A stretch of 12,372 nucleotides of DNA. It comes from CAIVAT01 sp037139855. Its GTDB lineage: Bacteria; Bacteroidota; Bacteroidia; Bacteroidales; FEN-979. Shown here in pieces: positions 8,701 to 12,372 of this stretch (the stretch's first letter is position 1; each line of letters opens with the position of its first letter). The position numbers were made by a program, and so were the translations under genes. The notes under the pieces were generated by a model. The model did no database searches, was not told the origin of the DNA, and was given only the letters and a program-made list of their open reading frames with translations. The stretch spans positions 1 to 12,372 of the forward strand of contig JBAXFM010000150.1 of assembly GCA_037139855.1 (NCBI GenBank), read 5' to 3'.

Positions 8701-11700
8701 TATTGCTGTTGGTCCAGGAAAAAGAAGTGCCAGCACCTACCGGGCTGGAGTTTACAGTCACAGGCACTCCTGCATTGTTGCAATAAACCTGGTTGGCAAT
8801 TGGATCAACGGCAGGTGTAGGATATACCGCAACAGTATAAGATAATGGTGTGCCGATGCAGGTATTGGCTGTTGGTGTGATCGTAATGGTAGCGCTGATC
8901 GTTGTTGTTCCGGTATTTGTGGCGGTGAAGGCTGGAATATTGCCAGTGCCAGTGGCAGAAAGACCAATAACAGGGTTGCTGTTGGTCCATGAAAAGGTCG
9001 TACCTGCTCCAACAGGGCTGGAAACTGTAGTTGCCGAAGCGCCAATGCCATTGCAAAAGGTTTGGTTGGGAATAGGATCAATGGTTGGGGTTGGATTAAC
9101 GGTGATAGAATAGGTTAACGGCGTTCCTGAACATGAATTGGCTATAGGTGTAATGGTAATTGAAGCATTGATTGGCACAATCCCGGTGTTTGCTGCAGTA
9201 AAAGCAGTTATGTCTCCGGTTCCGGTGGATGCAAGACCAATGGCCACATTGTCGTTGGTCCATGTAAAAGTGGCACCAGGGCCAACAGGGCTGGAAACGG
9301 GAGTTAACGGTGCAGCAACACTATTACAGAAGGTTTGGTTCGGGATAGGATTAATTGTCGGTGTAGGATTCACTGTAATGGAATATGTTAAGGGAGTTCC
9401 GGTGCAGGCATTGGCAGTTGGAGTGATTGTAATGGAGGCATTGATTGGTGAAATCCCGGCATTGGAGGCAGTAAAGGCAGGAATATTTCCTGTACCGCTT
9501 GCAGCCAGACCGATTAATGTGTTGTTGTTGGTCCAGGAAAAAGTGGTACCAGCACCAACCGGACTGCTGACAGGTGTTATCGGGGCACCAATCGTATTGC
9601 AATAAGTCTGGTCTGTGATGGGATTTACAGTTGCTGTGGGGTTCACTGTGATGGTATAACTTAATGGTACTCCGGAACACGAATTAGCTGACGATGTAAT
9701 GGTAACGACTGCCCCAATGGGTGTCGTACCGGGATTGGTTGCGGTAAATGCAGGAATATCTCCGGTTCCATTGGTTGCAAGACCAACAGTGGTGTTGCTG
9801 TTTGTCCACAAAAAAGTTGTTCCTGTGACAACAGGACTCGAAACCAATGTTATCGGGGCGCCAACGGTATTGCAATAGGTTTGGTCTGGAATTGGATTTA
9901 TTGTTGGGATTGGATTTACTGTAACTGTATAAATCAAAGGGATTCCAACACAGGCATTTGCAGTTGGGGTGATTGTGATGGAGCCGATGATGGGGGCTGT
10001 GCCGGCATTGGTGGCAGAAAAAGCGGGAATATTTCCAGTTCCGCTTGCGGTAAGGCCAATGGACGTATTGTTATTGGTCCAGGTGAACGTTGTACCAGCA
10101 CCCACAGGGCTGGAAACTACCGTAACAGGGACCCCAATGGCATTGCACCAGGCCTGGTTGGGTATTGGGTTCACCGTTGGCGTGGGATTTACTGTGAATG
10201 TAAAGGTTAATGGTGTTCCGATACAACCATTTGCAGTAGGAGTGATGGTGATACTGGAACTGATGGGAGATACTCCGGGGTTGGTCGCTGTAAAGGCAGG
10301 GATGTCACCTGTCCCGCTGGCAGCAAGACCAATGGCCGTGTTGGTGTTGGTCCATAAAAAAGTGGTGGCAGCGCCAACAGGACTGGTTACCAGCGTAATT
10401 GGGACAGAAATGCTGTTGCAATATGTTTTGTTGGTAATCGGATTCACAGTGGGTATGGGGTGTACGGTTACGATATATGGCACCGGCAAACCAATACAAT
10501 TGCCGATCTTAGGGGTTAGTGTATAGGTAACGACTGCGTCGGTTGCAGTGCTGTTGACGATCAGGTCGTCAATGAGTGTACCTGATTGTGAAGCCGGATT
10601 GCTGGTGATGGTTGCCGTGCCGCTTGTGACTGTTCTTGTCCAGGTGGCGATGGCTGAAGGTTGAGTGAAATTCAATGAAACCGAAACAGTCTGACCTGAG
10701 CAGATCGATTTGCTCATCGGCATATTGGTGATTTCAGGTGGCAGGGTAGCCACTACAATTGTGTGTGTAATTGAATCCTGACATGGATCAGTTGTTGCCC
10801 GTTTCAGTTTGACATCATAGCTTCCGGCAGTGGCAAAAACATGTGTTGCAATTGCAGTAGTAAACGTAACAGGCAGGGTTCCATCCCCGAAATCCCATAT
10901 ACGGTCATTGGTAGCATTCTGGTTAATCACAGACACATCGGTGAATGTACTGGGATTTCCGATGCAGTTGATCGAATAGGTAAACTCTGCAGCCATTTGG
11001 GTAAAGGCGACTGTTGAGGTTACTTTTTGAATGACACAATTCGGGTAATTGTAAAAGGAAACAAGTCTGAGCCGGTATTCATCACCTGTTGCAGCGTTGG
11101 TGATGGTTATAGATGGAGTTGTCCCAACAATCACCGGTGTACATGTTGGACAATAAGGCCCTGTCCATTCATAATCCGCAAATCCCGGGGGACCGGTCAT
11201 AGTCACCGTATTTGACCCTTCACAACCCTGGAAAGATACGCTGAGTGAACTGCAAAAAGCTGAAATATAGGCGTAACCAAAGTGTCCGCCAGGCGAGCAA
11301 TCTTTGGTTGTAAAAACAATCGTCAATGATTTTCCATAGTCAGATACATCAAAACCTAATCCGACGGTGGTCCAGTTTTTCCAATAAACAGGCAGATTAT
11401 TGCTTCCTCCGGTGAGTGGACTTGTGTACCAACCCGGAAGATTTGGTTGTGCATATACATAATAGTAACCACAAACGGGATCATACTGTTGCCCGGTGGC
11501 TTTATCGATGATATTAATTTCAAAACTGGCCCTTTGTGCAGGGGTGTGATCTGAATTGTGATTCAAAACAACGGCATACCTGTAAATAAAAAAATCGCTG
11601 TTCGGGCCAATGGTTATGTCATACGAAAGTTGTTCTGCCTGTCCGCCGGTGGCTGAATTTCCTAATCTTGCCGAAAAAGCCTCCCCGGGAAAAACAGTAT

Positions 11701-12088
11701 TTAGCGTCTCCGGTCCCGTAACAGTAGATCCGTAAGGATCAGTCGTTCCCGGTGCTGGAATGATTAAATGACGTTCGTTGGGGGGAATTGTCCAGAAACC
11801 CAGGGTTTGGGACGGATTAGCAAAAGAACCATAATGACCAACCCAATTTGTGAAATCTCCCTGCGAGAAATCTGAATTGGGGCATGAAGTACCTGTAGTT
11901 GTTGAATTATCCAATTCATAGGTAAAAGGAATGTGCGAAAGCGGACGTTCATGGATGTGGGATTGAATCGTGTCCGGCAAAAGGATCTGCGCCTGGATGG
12001 ATGTAATGGAAGCAAATGACAAAAGAAGCACACAGAAAAAATACTTAACAGGTAACAGTGTTATGCCAGTACCGTTATGTTTTTTCAT
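5765..12088 (-). CDS. Giant secreted PKD-repeat protein with C-terminal FISUMP domain (gene B), complete
   Basis: A 2107-residue protein. Basic start MKKHNGTG, then a hydrophobic stretch ~14-32 ending SIQAQ, gives a signal peptide cleaved near 33-34. Order of domains: beta-rich N-terminal domain 69-279 (starts CPNSDFSQGDFTNW, ends at Cys279), resembling jelly-roll-like N-termini of other Bacteroidota secreted proteins; Ig-like 280-362; canonical PKD 367-446 with WDFGDG at 398-403; PKD-like 451-545 (ICSGQ); eight 91-residue repeats 546-1273; three CSG-type PKD-like modules 1274-1560; three modules with VCELQPNVTY/VCDASSGNVYQTETG-type starts 1562-1818; a module 1823-1906 (GVYSGN, YTFTNNFGC); FISUMP 1911-2107 ending SLRCVKD. 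This is a long stalk with domains at both ends, probably outside the cell, and adhesion or polysaccharide/protein binding is the usual inference for PKD-rich proteins. There is no recognisable type IX secretion C-terminal domain, LPXTG-like motif or C-terminal transmembrane helix. It lies between two paralogues in the same orientation. Frame certain; function inferred. Confidence 0.95.
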   Translation of the reverse strand: MKKHNGTGITLLPVKYFFCVLLLSFASITSIQAQILLPDTIQSHIHERPLSHIPFTYELDNSTTTGTSCPNSDFSQGDFTNWVGHYGSFANPSQTLGFWTIPPNERHLIIPAPGTTDPYGSTVTGPETLNTVFPGEAFSARLGNSATGGQAEQLSYDITIGPNSDFFIYRYAVVLNHNSDHTPAQRASFEINIIDKATGQQYDPVCGYYYVYAQPNLPGWYTSPLTGGSNNLPVYWKNWTTVGLGFDVSDYGKSLTIVFTTKDCSPGGHFGYAYISAFCSSLSVSFQGCEGSNTVTMTGPPGFADYEWTGPYCPTCTPVIVGTTPSITITNAATGDEYRLRLVSFYNYPNCVIQKVTSTVAFTQMAAEFTYSINCIGNPSTFTDVSVINQNATNDRIWDFGDGTLPVTFTTAIATHVFATAGSYDVKLKRATTDPCQDSITHTIVVATLPPEITNMPMSKSICSGQTVSVSLNFTQPSAIATWTRTVTSGTATITSNPASQSGTLIDDLIVNSTATDAVVTYTLTPKIGNCIGLPVPYIVTVHPIPTVNPITNKTYCNSISVPITLVTSPVGAATTFLWTNTNTAIGLAASGTGDIPAFTATNPGVSPISSSITITPTANGCIGTPLTFTFTVNPTPTVNPIPNQAWCNAIGVPVTVVSSPVGAGTTFTWTNNNTSIGLTASGTGNIPAFSATNAGTAPIIGSITITPTANACVGIPLIYTVTVNPIPTINPIPDQTYCNTVGAPITLVSSPVVTGTTFLWTNSNTTVGLATNGTGDIPAFTATNPGTTPIGAVVTITSSANSCSGVPLSYTITVNPTATVNPITDQTYCNTIGAPITPVSSPVGAGTTFSWTNNNTLIGLAASGTGNIPAFTASNAGISPINASITITPTANACTGTPLTYSITVNPTPTINPIPNQTFCNSVAAPLTPVSSPVGPGATFTWTNDNVAIGLASTGTGDITAFTAANTGIVPINASITITPIANSCSGTPLTYSITVNPTPTIDPIPNQTFCNGIGASATTVSSPVGAGTTFSWTNSNPVIGLSATGTGNIPAFTATNTGTTTISATITITPTANTCIGTPLSYTVAVYPTPAVDPIANQVYCNNAGVPVTVNSSPVGAGTSFSWTNSNTVIGLAASGTGNIPGFTATNTGTAPISGIISITPTANACIGTPLTYAITVNPTPTVNPISDQTYCNGIGTPVTVVSSPVGAGTTFSWTNTNTVIGLAASGTGNIPGFTANSPGTTPINAIISITPAANACAGTSLTYNIVVNPTPHLLNYQPATICSGTTLNMTLLQDVAGSTYTWSASCLPAGTVSGITAIQSTGINTISDMLTNTGNVVSTVTYLITPHANGCAGPVVGLNLPVNPTPVISCTIGQSICSGTAFTPVTLNSTVAGTDYSWSAVCPVGSINPCPVAPGIVNPITPVTFFNVTDIQQTTTYSITSSFQGCPGTSATHIVTINPSPTVTNWPLEQTICSGQTSAVVNLTSTVAGTTFSWTASTTSPITGFTLNGTSQISAQTLSIPPGSSGYVTYHIIPSFTGGTSCPGAPTDYKINVNPLPVPAISGLGMVCELQPNVTYSTPNVPGHSYIWNISGATTILGANTSSVTVTWGAFTLSPGSLTVTETIDATGCFQTTANYHVTILQRPVPSLTGPIAVCDASSGNVYQTETGMNNYTWTIAGGSITSGGGTGNASATAHWNTPGAQWIEVNYINAMGCPGFPSKKLPVTVYTLPNTTITEGSGPNCESKSHNYQTPPDPVCSYAWTITPVGRGMVSSGQGLSIVTIDWFTSGPATILVTATNGTNFCNSSGSYPLTIHPKPNPVFDVPCFDLITTPVSKKFILKGGAPFLSGQGVYSGNRVSLNGVSGNYEFDPFGASPGNYLVTYTFTNNFGCPAATAPVSISVANNFFNCGGDLTDIRDGKKYKTAMLSGRCWMRENLNYGSILSSPSGPVQTDNCLPEKYCSPDDVNCAKFGGMYQWDEMMDYAATPGSKGICPPEWHVPTETEWQSLIDNVLSGVGAPVANALAGSTLKDAVVTGSFYALLCGMDYNNNYWAFTNGSNTGTHFWTSTAYNATYALARGLNVYTPSVSRYPGSRGNAFSLRCVKD
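5768..6358 (-). other. FISUMP domain of gene B
   Basis: Residues 1911-2107. The family signature is clear: LTDIRDGKKYKTA, GRCWMRENLNYG, a YCSPDDVNCAKFGGMYQWDEMMDY region, CPPEWHVPTETEWQSLID, LKD, FWTSTAY, ALARGLNVY and the closing FSLRCVKD. The name refers to Fibrobacter succinogenes, where the domain was recognised in many paralogues; its molecular function is not established to my knowledge. The part between LKD and FWTST is short here and lacks the usual GF.ALPGG.R-type segment, replaced by SFYALLCGMDYNNNYW. A lectin-like or formylglycine-enzyme-like fold is sometimes considered for such CPxGWHVP/RCVKD domains, but I cannot show that here. Confidence 0.85.
5942..8269 (-). repeat. Conserved C-terminal block of gene B, paralogous to gene C
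   Basis: Codes for residues 1274-2049 of gene B and aligns end to end with residues 1114-1888 of gene C. It starts at PHLLNYQP (PHLMNSQP in C) directly after a shared VNPT and continues through six PKD-like modules, a GVYSGN module and most of the FISUMP domain. The lengths are 776 and 775 residues. Some stretches are nearly identical, for example TVTNWPLEQ, CSGQTSA, SFTGGTSCPGAPTDYKI and MLTNTGNVVSTVTYLITPH; others have drifted. By eye, sampled stretches are about 75 to 87 percent identical; this was not computed over the whole block. Confidence 0.92.
8270..10453 (-). repeat. Eight tandem 273-bp repeats coding for 91-residue PKD-like units in gene B
   Basis: Units run 10453-10181, 10180-9908, 9907-9635, 9634-9362, 9361-9089, 9088-8816, 8815-8543 and 8542-8270. 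The codons for the WTN motif recur at exactly 273-bp steps (plus-strand positions 8435, 8708, 8981, 9254, 9527, 9800, 10073, 10346), so no unit has gained or lost a base. Each unit codes for PT.NPI..Q.YCN, then SSPVGAGTTF.WTN.N, IGLAASGTGNIPAFTATN, ITITPTAN.C.GTPL.Y and a closing TVNPT. Cys at unit positions 12 and 77 recurs in every copy and could form a disulfide. The fold is probably an Ig/PKD-like beta sandwich, forming a rod. Copies differ by many synonymous and some replacement changes, so the array is not a very recent amplification. Confidence 0.95.
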
Positions 12089-12148
12089 CAGAATGGAGTA
12101 TATGTGATCATTTTTTCTGTTTATTAGGTCTTAAAAACAGATTCTTTG

Positions 12149-12182
12149 TAAAGTTACAACTTTTTTGTGTACCCTAACAAAA
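12149..12182 (-). promoter_or_regulatory. Candidate Bacteroidota-type promoter for gene B
   Basis: In the 116-bp spacer upstream of gene B the minus strand reads TTTTG (12182-12178), 21 bp, then TAACTTTA (12156-12149). This fits the TTG-N(17-23)-TAnnTTTG arrangement known for Bacteroidota primary-sigma promoters, with seven of eight matches in the -7 element. Transcription would begin near 12142, leaving a leader of about 55 bases. The -7 element overlaps a perfect 6-bp inverted repeat (AAAGTTACAACTTT, 12150-12163). The spacer is AT-rich, so a chance match is possible. No Shine-Dalgarno sequence precedes the ATG, which is normal for the phylum. Confidence 0.42.
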
Positions 12183-12204
12183 TGATCCTTGTTTTAAGCA
12201 TCTC

Positions 12205-12372
12205 CTAATCTTTCACACACCTCACAGAAAATGCATTTGCCCTGCTGCTCCAGTACCTGGAAACGCCGGGATTGTAAATGTTCATTCCTCTTGCCAGCGG
12301 TTTGTTTTGTGTATTCACCGAAGAAGTCCAGTACATGGTGCCGGTTAAACTGCCTGTGGTATAACTCCAGGT
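12205..12372 (-). CDS. C-terminal end of a third FISUMP-domain protein (gene A), 5' part off window
   Basis: The last 55 codons plus TAG (12207-12205) of a gene entering from the right edge. The frame continues to base 12372 without a stop. The peptide contains GTMYWTSSVN, LARGMNIYNPGVSRYW and the terminal ANAFSVRCVKD. It matches the end of gene B (GTHFWTSTAY, LARGLNVYTPSVSRYP, GNAFSLRCVKD), so it is the end of another FISUMP domain. The body of the protein is not visible. By analogy with its two neighbours it may be another large PKD-module protein, but that is inference. It ends 116 bp before the start of gene B on the same strand. Confidence 0.88.
   Translation of the reverse strand, partial: TWSYTTGSLTGTMYWTSSVNTQNKPLARGMNIYNPGVSRYWSSRANAFSVRCVKD

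Noticed and set aside
8270..10453. CRISPR-like or satellite repeat array
   Set aside because: The 273-bp units are contiguous, wholly coding and lack alternating short repeats and unique spacers.
8334..10526. Plus-strand open frames of up to 185 codons opposite the repeat array, with similar peptides recurring in each unit
   Set aside because: They are the antisense of the 273-bp units. Because the period is a multiple of three, any open antisense frame repeats in every unit. The peptides are Val/Pro/Gly-rich translations of the complement with no signal peptide or recognisable domain.
5765..12088. Enzyme function for the giant proteins (glycosidase, protease)
   Set aside because: All visible segments are beta-sandwich repeat modules or the FISUMP domain; no catalytic motif could be recognised.
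12150..12170. Inverted repeat followed by a T-run on the plus strand, resembling a rho-independent terminator
   Set aside because: It would serve plus-strand transcription, but no plus-strand gene exists nearby, and the 2-base loop is not suited to a stable hairpin.
12176..12200. Possible terminator hairpin after gene A (AACAA...TTGTT)
   Set aside because: The stem is only about five A/T-rich pairs with no U-run on the transcribed strand; too weak to call.
1..12372. Mobile element or phage origin for the duplications
   Set aside because: No transposase, integrase, terminal inverted repeats or target duplications were seen; in-place gene duplication and recombination between modules explains the pattern.

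Overview
The window is a tandem cluster of very large, secreted, repeat-built proteins, all on the minus strand. It looks like a free-living or environmental member of the Bacteroidota. The reasons are the PKD-like and Ig-like module types (recurring CSG...TWT...NGC.G...VNP.P patterns), a CHU_C-associated Ig-like domain, C-terminal FISUMP domains (Fibrobacter succinogenes major paralogous domain, TIGR02145), starts without a Shine-Dalgarno sequence, and TAnnTTTG-like -7 promoter sequences. No species-level claim is possible from this sequence alone.

Layout, in the direction of transcription (right to left). (1) 12372-12205 is the last 55 codons of a first FISUMP protein (gene A), whose body lies outside the window. 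(2) 12204-12089 is a 116-bp spacer with a plausible promoter. (3) 12088-5765 is a complete 2107-residue protein (gene B): signal peptide, beta-rich N-terminal domain, one canonical PKD domain, one PKD-like module, eight exact 91-residue tandem repeats, seven further beta modules and a FISUMP domain. (4) 5764-5666 is a 99-bp spacer. (5) 5665-1 is a second giant protein (gene C), open for 1888 codons and running off the left edge inside its FISUMP domain. Gene C is easy to miss because its stop codon is outside the window. Reading it codon by codon gives one uninterrupted frame.

Genes B and C are mosaic paralogues. From a shared VNPTPHL motif onward (B residue 1274, C residue 1114) they align over about 775 residues with a net length difference of one residue. 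Everything before that junction is different: B has the eight-repeat array behind one type of N-terminal domain, and C has seven diverged modules behind another. So a constant C-terminal half is joined to different N-terminal halves. The 728-residue repeat array of B is almost free of charge (nine Asp, one Lys, no Glu, Arg or His). The likely role is cell-surface or secreted adhesion or binding; no enzyme motif is visible. No Por secretion (type IX) C-terminal domain or membrane anchor was recognised, so how these proteins leave and attach to the cell is unresolved. I saw no RNA genes, mobile elements, CRISPR arrays or plus-strand genes.
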